Shown here: in pieces, positions 32,641 through 39,312 of the stretch
Numbering within the stretch: the first letter of the stretch is position 1
How the letters are laid out: the number at the start of each line of letters is the position of its first letter
Source of the DNA: JBOGCH01 sp051656645
GTDB lineage: Bacteria; Bacteroidota; Bacteroidia; Bacteroidales; Marinifilaceae
Assembly (NCBI GenBank): GCA_051656645.1
Contig: JBOGCH010000005.1
Span: 1 to 64,000 of the forward strand
DNA length: 64,000 bases
Direction: 5' to 3'
Notes under the pieces: generated by a model
What the model was told of the DNA's origin: nothing
Database searches by the model: none
The model's input: the letters and a program-made list of their open reading frames with translations, nothing else
Program-made: the position numbers and the translations under genes

Positions 32641-33793
32641 CCTCGATGTAATTTAGAGTAGGAGAATTAATTAACTCTCCTGTCTTATTTGCGTGCTTTT
32701 CTGCAAATGTTTTCATCTGAAGGAGTGTTTTCTTCTCAATCTTATCGTTAGAAAGAAGTTTACCTTCATTCTCAAACCAAAACATGAATAGTTGTCCCCA
32801 TCCGGCAGGATTGACAACTTCAATTTTAAGTTGTTTTTTTACCTCAAGAGTAGGACCGGATGCATAGTTTTCTGTAAACATTGCGTTTACTTGTTGCTCC
32901 GTTTTTTGTGCTTCAAGCTCTGCTTTCTGTTTAGCTTCTAACTCTGCTTTCTGTTTGGCTCTTGCTTCGGCTTCTCTCTTTTCTCGCTCCTCTGCCTCTT
33001 TTCTAATTCGTTCTGCCTCCTCCTTAGATGCTCTAGCAATTGCCATTAGCTCTTCTTTTTTAGAGGATAGACGATTGGTGTAAAACATTTTAGTTTCTAA
33101 CAATGCTTTATCAAAAGTATCATTAGAATCTATTATTACTCGAGGTAACATCTCATTGTAGTAGTCGCTTATCTCTTTAGCTGTAACATAGAGGGATGCA
33201 GGAAGAACTATTTCTAAGCTGCACTCAGCTTTGAATCCCGATATCTTTTCGGATACCGTATTAAAGTTACTCAATTCAAGAGAATTAAAAAGCGATGAAA
33301 TTTGTTGTTTCATCGCTTCTATCTGATTATTTAAAGAGGCATTGAGTAGGTCCCGGACCTTAGACTGAACGTTAATCCGTTCCTGTTGAATTTGTCGTTG
33401 CTTTTCTCTTTCCTGCTCTCTTAGTCTTTCCTGTTCCGCAAAGTATTTAGCTACATTATTACGGTAAGCAATAAGTTGCGACACTTCCGGACCTTTTAGA
33501 AGATCCGCTTCAATAGAGGTGAAGTATTTACGAACTTCATCAAAGGCTTGTGTGATTGGTTTGCGCCGTTCCTCGCAAGCTTTAACTGTCTTTTTAAGTT
33601 TGTCAATTAATACTTTGACTTGATCGTCAAGAAACTTTGTTTGCTGGTCCTCTTGGATTGGGGTGTTACGAATGGTTTCAAGCATGTTATTAATAACTAC
33701 GCTTGCTTTGTTTCTGCTGTCGTTGTTTTGCTCAACGATTGAAGAGGTAGACGACAATATGCCTACCATGTCATTTTGTTTAACTATATCCAT
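32624..33793 (-). CDS. DUF1351-like coiled-coil protein of the recombination module
   Basis: 389 residues. Residues about 1-110 are helical with QVKVLIDKLKKTVKACEERR and KPITQAFDEVRKYFTSIEAD; the middle (about 110-300) is a long charged coiled coil including an Arg/Glu/Ala/Lys repeat (EEAERIRKEAEEREKREAEA), then QAELEAKQKAELEAQ-type heptads. Proteins like this sit between recT and the exonuclease in many phages. The role is unknown; a scaffold linking nuclease and annealing protein is one reading. It overlaps the nuclease by 17 nt and begins 2 nt after recT. Confidence 0.75.
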   Translation of the reverse strand: MDIVKQNDMVGILSSTSSIVEQNNDSRNKASVVINNMLETIRNTPIQEDQQTKFLDDQVKVLIDKLKKTVKACEERRKPITQAFDEVRKYFTSIEADLLKGPEVSQLIAYRNNVAKYFAEQERLREQEREKQRQIQQERINVQSKVRDLLNASLNNQIEAMKQQISSLFNSLELSNFNTVSEKISGFKAECSLEIVLPASLYVTAKEISDYYNEMLPRVIIDSNDTFDKALLETKMFYTNRLSSKKEELMAIARASKEEAERIRKEAEEREKREAEARAKQKAELEAKQKAELEAQKTEQQVNAMFTENYASGPTLEVKKQLKIEVVNPAGWGQLFMFWFENEGKLLSNDKIEKKTLLQMKTFAEKHANKTGELINSPTLNYIEDVSAK

Positions 33794-33795
33794 TT

Positions 33796-34701
33796 TTAAA
33801 AAGGTTCATCAGGGTTATCAACTATGGTTTGACGCTCTGTAAGGATTGGTTCTGGGGTTTCTTCCTCACTTGTTTCCTCGTGAGCTTCTGTTTGATTATA
33901 GATAGGTTCATCCAACCCATAATCAACAGCATTCGCCTCCTCTTGAAGTTTGGAGAATTGTCCTAATCTCAATTTAGGGAATGTTTTAAAAGCATGCTTG
34001 ATGGTTTTTGCTTCAAGAAATCCTGTATCAATAGATGCAGAATCCTTTCCGTAAAGCTCATTGGCGTTACCTCTATTTTTCTTTGACGAGTATTTTTTTA
34101 GTCGATCAATGTCCTCCGGAAGCATCCAAAAGAAATCAAACGAATTGTTAGGCCGTACTACCTTAATGAATGATCCGATCACATTGTTGCTTTGACGCGG
34201 AATAGAAGCTTGGTATTTAACAATCTTCTGTCCATTATCATTAACGAGTGGTTGGAACAAGTCTCCTTCATAAACAACGACCGGGCGGTCTGCATAAAGA
34301 AGTTGCCCGGCTTGTATCCTAAGGTCAAGTTCTCCATAAGGAGAAATCTCTACAGTGGCTCTCGTTTCCCATTTCGGTTTATCCTTGGTCCCTACATTAG
34401 CATTGGCCGGTAGGATATAGATTAAAGGTCGAGAAACATTTTCTAAAGTTATTCCCATGGATGCGATATCCATAAGAACTCCGTAGATTGAAAATCCTGT
34501 AGCCTTAGATAGGCTACTATTTTCTGATAGGATCTTCTTTAAGAAGTGTGTTTCTTTCTCAAAGAACATTTCAGCTTGCGCATCATCTGAACCCTGAATA
34601 GATTGATACAGTGCCTTAAACCTCGTTTGAACATACGAGTGATCAATGACTTCAATGTATGTCATAGCTTTAAGGTCTTGAATGGATAATTTATTTTCCA
34701 T
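33796..34701 (-). CDS. recT: RecT-family single-strand annealing protein
   Basis: 301 residues. Family landmarks: YIEVIDHSYVQTRFKALYQS, ETHFLKKILSENSSLSKATG, YGVLMDIASMGITLENVSRP with LIYILPANANVG, and ISPYGELDLRIQAGQL. The last 40 residues are acidic and disordered. It coats resected DNA and anneals it to homology in phage recombination. First gene of the module; preceded by a 330-nt leader with a tRNA-like element and a probable plus-strand RNA. Confidence 0.9.
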   Translation of the reverse strand: MENKLSIQDLKAMTYIEVIDHSYVQTRFKALYQSIQGSDDAQAEMFFEKETHFLKKILSENSSLSKATGFSIYGVLMDIASMGITLENVSRPLIYILPANANVGTKDKPKWETRATVEISPYGELDLRIQAGQLLYADRPVVVYEGDLFQPLVNDNGQKIVKYQASIPRQSNNVIGSFIKVVRPNNSFDFFWMLPEDIDRLKKYSSKKNRGNANELYGKDSASIDTGFLEAKTIKHAFKTFPKLRLGQFSKLQEEANAVDYGLDEPIYNQTEAHEETSEEETPEPILTERQTIVDNPDEPF

Positions 34702-34714
34702 ATCTTTGTTGTGT

Positions 34715-34955
34715 TAATTAATACAATTAATAAAACCCTGTATTGCTTAACACGTTATATGTCAAACAAACAGGGATGTTTTTTTGATGTTCTGACTATC
34801 AGTAGGGTGTAGGTTTTGGCGTTACTTTATCGCTACCTTAACGGATTACGGCGAGCTCGCTACTTCCTTCTACTCACAGAGAACGGTCAGTATGTCAAAG
34901 AACTTGTTTAGCAAGAGCCGTCGTCAAGCCTGAGAAACTTGGCGGCTCTTTTTTT
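34715..34955 (+). ncRNA. Candidate plus-strand small RNA antisense to the recT leader
   Basis: Between recT and the small regulators lies 330 nt without a gene. On the plus strand a perfect -7 element TATCTTTG (34701-34708) with CTTG 20 nt before it overlaps the recT start, and a strong intrinsic terminator ends at 34955: stem AGAGCCG / CGGCTCT with inner CAAG / CTTG pairs, then seven T residues (34949-34955). No open reading frame of note lies between. The product would be a roughly 240-nt RNA antisense to the 5' untranslated region of recT. The terminator has no other visible transcript to serve. Confidence 0.45.
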
Positions 34956-34956
34956 G

Positions 34957-35011
34957 TAAGCTCACGGGAATCGAACCCGCAACGCATAGTAATGCATGAC
35001 CATCAGCTTTA
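34957..35011 (-). other. tRNA-like minihelix 1 (T arm plus acceptor-like stem)
   Basis: Minus strand: T arm GCGGG-TTCGATT-CCCGT with a perfect 5-bp stem and the standard T-loop (34964-34980), followed by an acceptor-like 3' strand AGCTTA that pairs with (T)AAAGCT at 35005-35011, one base bulged. Only 24 nt lie between the 5' strand and the T arm, so D and anticodon arms cannot both form; no full tRNA can be drawn. It stands in the untranslated stretch after the small regulators and before recT. Confidence 0.5.
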
Positions 35012-35032
35012 ATTATAATATGGATAAATAAA

Positions 35033-35203
35033 CTAAATGCTATATTCCTCTATCTTATACTTTCTCCACTGGATCTTTTCCAATGTACGCACAGTAATTT
35101 CGTCAGACGCTAATTCAATTAATTCGTCAATAAGAAAGGCTTCAGTATAATGTACCTTATTAGCTCTTTCAATCAATTCTTTATCTCCTATTAGTTGCGA
35201 CAT
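35033..35203 (-). CDS. Small early phage protein
   Basis: 56 residues from ATG 35203 (MSQLIGDKELIERANKVHYT), preferred to an upstream TTG. Helical and charged. Last of three overlapping small genes; overlaps the excisionase-like gene by 23 nt. Perhaps a regulator; not recognised. Confidence 0.6.
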   Translation of the reverse strand: MSQLIGDKELIERANKVHYTEAFLIDELIELASDEITVRTLEKIQWRKYKIEEYSI

Positions 35204-35474
35204 AAGTAGTTGCTTGTTGTTCAATCTCTTTTCTACTATCAACTCTATTGGAGAATAACCAATCTTCTACTTCACTCTTCTTAAAAAATGCACACTTGCC
35301 CGTAGGTTTATAGTATGGAATTTCACCCGCACTCATTAAATGGTATATTCTACTCTTGCTCAATCCGGTTAAAAGCACCACATCTGCCATATTTAAAACG
35401 TTCTTACCGGAAATGATTGTTAGTGTTTCGATACGATCTAATCGTTCTGATAACATAGCGTATAATTCATTCAT
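35181..35474 (-). CDS. Excisionase-like helix-turn-helix protein
   Basis: 97 residues. Central HTH_17/MerR-type fold: VLNMADVVLLTGLSKSRIYH, LMSAGEIPYYKPTGKCAFFK, KSEVEDWLF, the pattern of excisionase-family DNA binders (helix, turn, recognition helix, wing with Y-K-P-x-G-K). It may act as Xis for the integrase at 40881-42026 or as a transcription factor of early genes. Second gene of the lytic operon. Confidence 0.8.
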   Translation of the reverse strand: MNELYAMLSERLDRIETLTIISGKNVLNMADVVLLTGLSKSRIYHLMSAGEIPYYKPTGKCAFFKKSEVEDWLFSNRVDSRKEIEQQATTYVATNRR

Positions 35475-35683
35475 GTTGCCTCTATTAATACGTTAGATTT
35501 TCTAGCTTTTCTTTTCTCTATCAATTCCCCGTCGAAATTCTCTAATGCTTCGCGCTGAATTCGTTTTTCGATATCTGTATTCCTCCGGAAAAGGAGTGCA
35601 CTTGATACGGTATTTCTATTTACATTTAGAGCAACCGCCAATTTCTTTTTGTTACCTTTCGGTAGGATTATTTCATTATACAT
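35471..35683 (-). CDS. Small helix-turn-helix regulator, Cro position
   Basis: 70 residues. KKLAVALNVNRNTVSSALLF is a short helix-turn-helix, preceded by a basic start. It is the first gene under the leftward promoter at 35956-35986, divergent from the repressor, which is the place of cro in lambdoid phages. Basic C-terminus (EKRKARKSN). Overlaps the next gene by 4 nt. Confidence 0.7.
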   Translation of the reverse strand: MYNEIILPKGNKKKLAVALNVNRNTVSSALLFRRNTDIEKRIQREALENFDGELIEKRKARKSNVLIEAT

Positions 35684-35710
35684 GCCTGAGAAACATTTAA
35701 TTAATAATAG

Positions 35711-35753
35711 AACATTTAAAGGAATCGAACCTTTATATAAAACCGTTAATGTT
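35711..35753 (-). other. tRNA-like minihelix 2 (T arm plus acceptor-like stem)
   Basis: Minus strand: acceptor-like 5' strand AACATT (35753-35748), 13 nt, T arm AAAGG-TTCGATT-CCTTT (35734-35718), then AATGTT (35716-35711) pairing exactly with the 5' strand. The whole is 43 nt, so there is no room for D or anticodon arms. It lies in the 5' untranslated leader of the early regulator operon. An 11-bp direct repeat (GCCTGAGAAAC, plus strand) sits 16 nt from this element and 18 nt from minihelix 1 on the same side. Confidence 0.5.
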
Positions 35754-35864
35754 TGTGGATTATATTATTATCCTCTGAAAAAATGTCAATCCAAATATTT
35801 GTAACTTAATTACCTTATATAATTCATGATTATTATTCGCTAATCTTCTGATTACTATTTTCCG

Positions 35865-35902
35865 TATCATAATATGATAGTGTTAATTTATTTATATCTT
35901 TG
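35865..35902 (+). promoter_or_regulatory. Probable repressor promoter with palindrome at -33
   Basis: Plus-strand -7 element TATCTTTG (35895-35902). The -33 position is covered by a 15-nt perfect palindrome TATCATAATATGATA (35865-35879) instead of TTTG. Transcription would begin near 35910 and reach the repressor ATG at 36048 after a leader of about 140 nt. Confidence 0.55.
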
Positions 35903-35927
35903 TAAATTAAGCATTGCTTATGCTTTG

Positions 35928-35944
35928 AATAGGCAATGCCTATT
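35928..35944. promoter_or_regulatory. Palindrome in the switch region
   Basis: AATAGGC-AAT-GCCTATT, a perfect 7-bp inverted repeat with 3-nt centre, between the two divergent start sites. A second inverted pair (GCATTGC 35911-35917 with GCAATGC 35933-35939) overlaps it. It could be the operator of the Cro-position protein or form a hairpin in the repressor leader. Confidence 0.45.
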
Positions 35945-35955
35945 GTTTACAGATA

Positions 35956-35986
35956 CAAATATATAGGTAAAACTATAAACAACAAA
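35956..35986 (-). promoter_or_regulatory. Leftward early promoter with operator O1 in its spacer
   Basis: Perfect Bacteroidota promoter on the minus strand: -33 TTTG (35986-35983), 19-nt spacer, -7 TATATTTG (35963-35956). The repeat TATAGGTAAAACTATAAA (35962-35979) lies almost wholly within the spacer, so a bound repressor would cover the promoter. It reads toward the Cro-position gene and the lytic operon. Confidence 0.75.
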
Positions 35987-36001
35987 GAAAAAAAGGAATT
36001 A

Positions 36002-36021
36002 TTTATAGGTAAAACTATAAA
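36002..36021. promoter_or_regulatory. Operator O2 of the phage repressor
   Basis: TTTATAGGTAAAACTATAAA, a perfect inverted repeat (TTTATAG / CTATAAA, 6-nt centre). Its last 18 bases are identical to O1 at 35962-35979; centres are 42 bp apart, four helical turns, allowing side-by-side binding. It lies 27 nt before the repressor start, so it may also allow autoregulation. Confidence 0.7.
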
Positions 36022-36047
36022 TAATATAATTTTAACATTGTATTATT

Positions 36048-36722
36048 ATGGATACAACTATAAATCAGCGTATTGGGATGATTGTTGAATATTCAGGATT
36101 ATCTTTAAATAAGTTTGCTTCGAAGATAGGAATAACACAACCATCATTGAGAGATTGTGTAAAAGGGACATCTGAACCAAAATTTTCTACAATCGAGAAG
36201 ATAGTTATAGCTGAACCTATAATTTCTATAGATTGGTTAATTACGGGAGAAGGGAATATGTTGATAACTTCAAATCCAGTCGTAGATGATTGTGATATCG
36301 CTATCAGTAATCCTACAGGAGATAATATAAATATCCCAATATACAACGCAGAGGCATCGGCTGGCTTTGGTATAAGTAAGTTAGATACCGAAAGCATGGT
36401 TGGCACGCTAAGTGTTCCTTATGCAAAGAAAGGCGATGTCGTTATAACTGCAACTGGCAATTCAATGATGCCTATTATCAACAGCGGAGACCTACTTGTA
36501 CTTAGAGAGCGCCACAATTGGTTTGAATATGTTGAGTTAGGTGAAATATATGTTGTGGTAACAGAAGATGATGTACTCGTAAAGACGATCTATAATGAAA
36601 GCGATGGCAGATTCGTATTAAGAAGTGCCAATGGAGAATATAACGACTTTACAGTACCTAAAACTATTGTGCGGAAGGTATATCGTGTTGTTGGCACGGT
36701 AACGCAGAGAAGTATAAAATAA
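36048..36722 (+). CDS. Phage CI-like repressor (XRE HTH plus S24 peptidase)
   Basis: 224 residues. N-terminal HTH (about 5-60): NQRIGMIVEYSGLSLNKFAS with ITQPSLRDCVKG. The C-terminal LexA-like domain has the self-cleavage site Ala105-Gly106 (EASAGFG), catalytic Ser139 in GNSMMP and Lys179 in VLVKTIYN. It should silence the lytic operon by binding the two operators upstream and be inactivated after DNA damage. The first gene of a plus-strand lysogeny unit; two unknown genes follow after 53 nt. Confidence 0.92.
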   Translation: MDTTINQRIGMIVEYSGLSLNKFASKIGITQPSLRDCVKGTSEPKFSTIEKIVIAEPIISIDWLITGEGNMLITSNPVVDDCDIAISNPTGDNINIPIYNAEASAGFGISKLDTESMVGTLSVPYAKKGDVVITATGNSMMPIINSGDLLVLRERHNWFEYVELGEIYVVVTEDDVLVKTIYNESDGRFVLRSANGEYNDFTVPKTIVRKVYRVVGTVTQRSIK

Positions 36723-36775
36723 AAAATATTAATTGGAGTTGGTTGTGGAGATTGGGTGTTTTAAATTAAGATCAA

Positions 36776-37159
36776 ATGTGGTTTGAGGATTTAGATAGCT
36801 TAAATGATATGTGTCCGCCAGCGGATGCTACGCCTACAGATAATATTGAAGTTTTTCGATTAATAAATAACGAAGTTCCAAACGATATAGATTTTTATTC
36901 TCATCGAAGACTATTTCCCAAAAGGAAATTTCCTGTAGCAGAGTGTCAATGTAGATCAATTTCGGTATTTTTGTCAGAGGAAGATGCATTGTCTATGAAA
37001 AAATTACCTAGTCTTAGGAGTAAAAATATAATCAAGATAAAACTAAAAACAGAAGATGGTAGTATAAAAAATACTCCAGCTAATCAAAATCCGAGACATT
37101 ATTCTTGGTGGAGATCATCAGTGTTTAATGTAGATACAATGAACTATATATTACTATGA
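36776..37159 (+). CDS. Unknown protein of the repressor-linked cassette, part 1
   Basis: 127 residues (MWFEDLDSLNDMCPPADATP). Landmarks: CPPADA near the start, ECQCRSISVFLSEEDAL in the middle, and RHYSWWRSSVF near the end. I recall proteins with this CPP ... C-x-(A/C)-R-x-x-S-V-F ... HYSWW layout in scattered genomes, but no function. Soluble; no signal peptide. The gene ends in ATGA shared with the next one, so both proteins are probably made in fixed ratio. Expressed from the lysogen with the repressor, if no other promoter exists. Confidence 0.65.
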   Translation: MWFEDLDSLNDMCPPADATPTDNIEVFRLINNEVPNDIDFYSHRRLFPKRKFPVAECQCRSISVFLSEEDALSMKKLPSLRSKNIIKIKLKTEDGSIKNTPANQNPRHYSWWRSSVFNVDTMNYILL

Positions 37160-38262
37160 GGAATACTATTACACATATAATATCTACAAAAGTCCTTGTG
37201 TACTATGATACAGTGCAAATTTTTGTTGGACAAGACAGGACTGGAACGTCATATCTTTGTATGCTTTTAGATGATAATCATAATTATCTAGCTGTGATGA
37301 TATCTCAATATAGATTAAATTCCTTTTGTCAAGGAAATGAAGATCTTAGGAATATATATGTAAATCCTGAGAATGCAATGTATTTTATTTTATCAGAACA
37401 TGATGATTATTTTTTTGCAAAGATATATGATAGTGAAATAACAGAGGAAATGCTTCCTGAAGAGGGTTTTAAAATAAAGATCACACCTGAATGTCAGAGG
37501 ACGGAAGAAATTAAAACGGAAGCGACAGAAAAGAGACGACCAATTATTCACCTTGGTTTATATGATGATAATAATTCGCCAGATGCTGATCCGGAAGTCT
37601 TATTAAATGTTTTATCTTCGTATAAGAAGATGGCAATAGCCAGATATAAGAAAAAAACTAAAACACAGGATAGATTATCATTAGAGAATAAGTTTAGAGT
37701 TTTTAGTACCTCGGTAGCTTCGTTCAATGTCCATTTATTTATTGATATTGAAACTGATATGTTTGGAGGCAATATCATTGAAATGACACTTAGAGACATA
37801 GATAGATTATTAAATATAAATAATAATACCGATTTTGATGAACTTAGAAGGAATTTTGGAGGACATACTTTGGACCATTATAAATCATTCATTACGTCAC
37901 TATGTAATAGTAACTTAGGATTAAAGATCCAAAGATATGCAGAAAATGATCCCAATGGAGTAATTTCTTATCGCACAAATAAAGAGTCTTTATTTAGAGC
38001 TTATGAATATTTCTGTAATCGCGAGGTTGAGATAAGAGATGAGTATTTGGCATATAGTGGAACTTTTATAAAAATAGATATAAATAAGAAGACATGGTCA
38101 TTTTATGACGTAGATGAAGATCATGTCATAAGTGGACATATCGATAACGAAGAGATGCTTGAAGGGAAAATTATTGCCACACAGGAATATATGATTACTG
38201 TAAGAGAGTATACGCTAAATGATAAAATAATAACTTCTATGGTCGATATAAATGTAATTTAA
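37156..38262 (+). CDS. Unknown protein of the repressor-linked cassette, part 2
   Basis: 368 residues. The start TKVLVYYDTVQIFVGQDRTG then TSYLCMLLDDNHNYLAVMIS matches a family I know as DUF6575 (not verified): a strand-rich N-terminal domain that often occurs with a small partner gene in front. The central and C-terminal parts are helical (RVFSTSVASFNVHLFIDIET; LFRAYEYFCNREVEIRDEYL). No catalytic motif. It could be an abortive-infection or superinfection factor, since it is carried in the lysogenic unit; this is inferred from position only. Distinctly AT-rich. Confidence 0.65.
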   Translation: MRNTITHIISTKVLVYYDTVQIFVGQDRTGTSYLCMLLDDNHNYLAVMISQYRLNSFCQGNEDLRNIYVNPENAMYFILSEHDDYFFAKIYDSEITEEMLPEEGFKIKITPECQRTEEIKTEATEKRRPIIHLGLYDDNNSPDADPEVLLNVLSSYKKMAIARYKKKTKTQDRLSLENKFRVFSTSVASFNVHLFIDIETDMFGGNIIEMTLRDIDRLLNINNNTDFDELRRNFGGHTLDHYKSFITSLCNSNLGLKIQRYAENDPNGVISYRTNKESLFRAYEYFCNREVEIRDEYLAYSGTFIKIDINKKTWSFYDVDEDHVISGHIDNEEMLEGKIIATQEYMITVREYTLNDKIITSMVDINVI

Positions 38263-38550
38263 ATAGATATACTATGTTTACATTTATTTTTTCAGTAGTT
38301 ATTATATGAATTGATTACATTGTTGAATAGAAAGAAAGATTTAGTAATTACAGTTATGAAATCATCTGGAGTAGTACAAGTAGACAATACTGTAGCAATC
38401 AAGTATGTTTCAGTTAAATAATGGCGTATCCACAAGAAGCCACTTAAGAGTTTATTTTCATGGCATAGACTTCATATGTGGAAATAAAAGTCATATACAA
38501 TAAGAGGTATAATAAGATTATTGAGATACCTTGAAGTTTATTTTAATTAA
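38263..38550. other. Intergenic stretch without a supported gene
   Basis: AT-rich DNA between the cassette and the shared terminator. A 21-codon plus-strand frame (38356-38421) has no support. No repeat, promoter or RNA signal was seen. Confidence 0.5.
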
Positions 38551-38587
38551 AAACCACCTCATCGATATAAAAATCGGGGTGGTCTTT
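38551..38587. terminator. Bidirectional terminator between the cassette and the restriction gene
   Basis: Stem ACCACC / GGTGGT (38553-38558 with 38578-38583) with inner CGAT / ATCG pairs. Plus strand ends TCTTTAAT; minus strand ends in TTTTTAATTAAAA. It separates two convergent units. Confidence 0.75.
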
Positions 38588-38597
38588 AATATTGATA

Positions 38598-39311
38598 TTA
38601 TTCCTTAGTTATATATTCATTTTTTATATCATTCCATCTTGGTATTATTAAATCTTTTTTATAGAAATTTTTATAGCTTTTACATAACTTCTCACTCCAA
38701 TTATCAGCTAAACTGTTAGTATCATGGTATTTGTAAATAGTTTGCTCTAGTGCTGCTAAGAAATGTTCCAATGATTTGAATACTGAAAAATCTGTCTTGT
38801 CGGAATACCATACAGCAGGTCGTATATTCACAATAACTTTGTTCTTGTATTGAACTTTTATTGGCCATTTTTCACTTGGACTACTGATTTCCCATAAATT
38901 CTTAAGCCAAAAATCTTCAATGGTTACAATATCTTTATGCATTGAATATTTAATGAGTAGAAATTTAGAATGTAATTTGTACGGTTTATTAATTATAAGA
39001 TTGATAAAACTTCTAAACGCCGCAATATCAAAGTTTGGACTACCAGTGAATGATTTTATTTCCAACCAATCTGTTTCCAAATTGGTTGGATCCAACCAAA
39101 AATCAGGAGATTCTTGTTTCTTATTATATATATGTGCAATTTTTTTGGCTGTGAGCCATTTGGCTAACCATTCTTCTAAAATATTCCCTACAATATTATT
39201 TTGCTCTACATTTATAGAAAAATCTTTAAGATTAAATTTTATAGAGCCAGTTGCATTTTTGAAACCAAAATCATTTTTTAAAATACGGTAAACATTTTCT
39301 GCCGCCTCCAT
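38598..39311 (-). CDS. Type II restriction endonuclease, NgoBV/NlaIV-like
   Basis: 237 residues. The core ESPDFWLDPTN ... TDWLEIKSF gives the P-D ... E-x-K catalytic set (about residues 69-70 and 83-85). The opening region VGNILEEWLAKWLTAKKIAH and FDIAAFRSFINLIINKPYKL resemble NgoBV-type enzymes, which cut GGNNCC. The site specificity is inferred by likeness, not proven. One base separates its start from the stop of the methylase gene, the usual M-then-R order. Confidence 0.8.
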   Translation of the reverse strand: MEAAENVYRILKNDFGFKNATGSIKFNLKDFSINVEQNNIVGNILEEWLAKWLTAKKIAHIYNKKQESPDFWLDPTNLETDWLEIKSFTGSPNFDIAAFRSFINLIINKPYKLHSKFLLIKYSMHKDIVTIEDFWLKNLWEISSPSEKWPIKVQYKNKVIVNIRPAVWYSDKTDFSVFKSLEHFLAALEQTIYKYHDTNSLADNWSEKLCKSYKNFYKKDLIIPRWNDIKNEYITKE

Positions 39312-39312
39312 A

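Noticed and set aside
34957..35011. Full tRNA gene
   Set aside because: T arm is perfect, but only 24 nt remain for D, anticodon and variable parts; a tRNA cannot be drawn. Kept as a tRNA-like element only.
38356..38421. 21-codon plus-strand frame behind the repressor-linked cassette
   Set aside because: Too short, no leader signal, no coupling to a neighbour.
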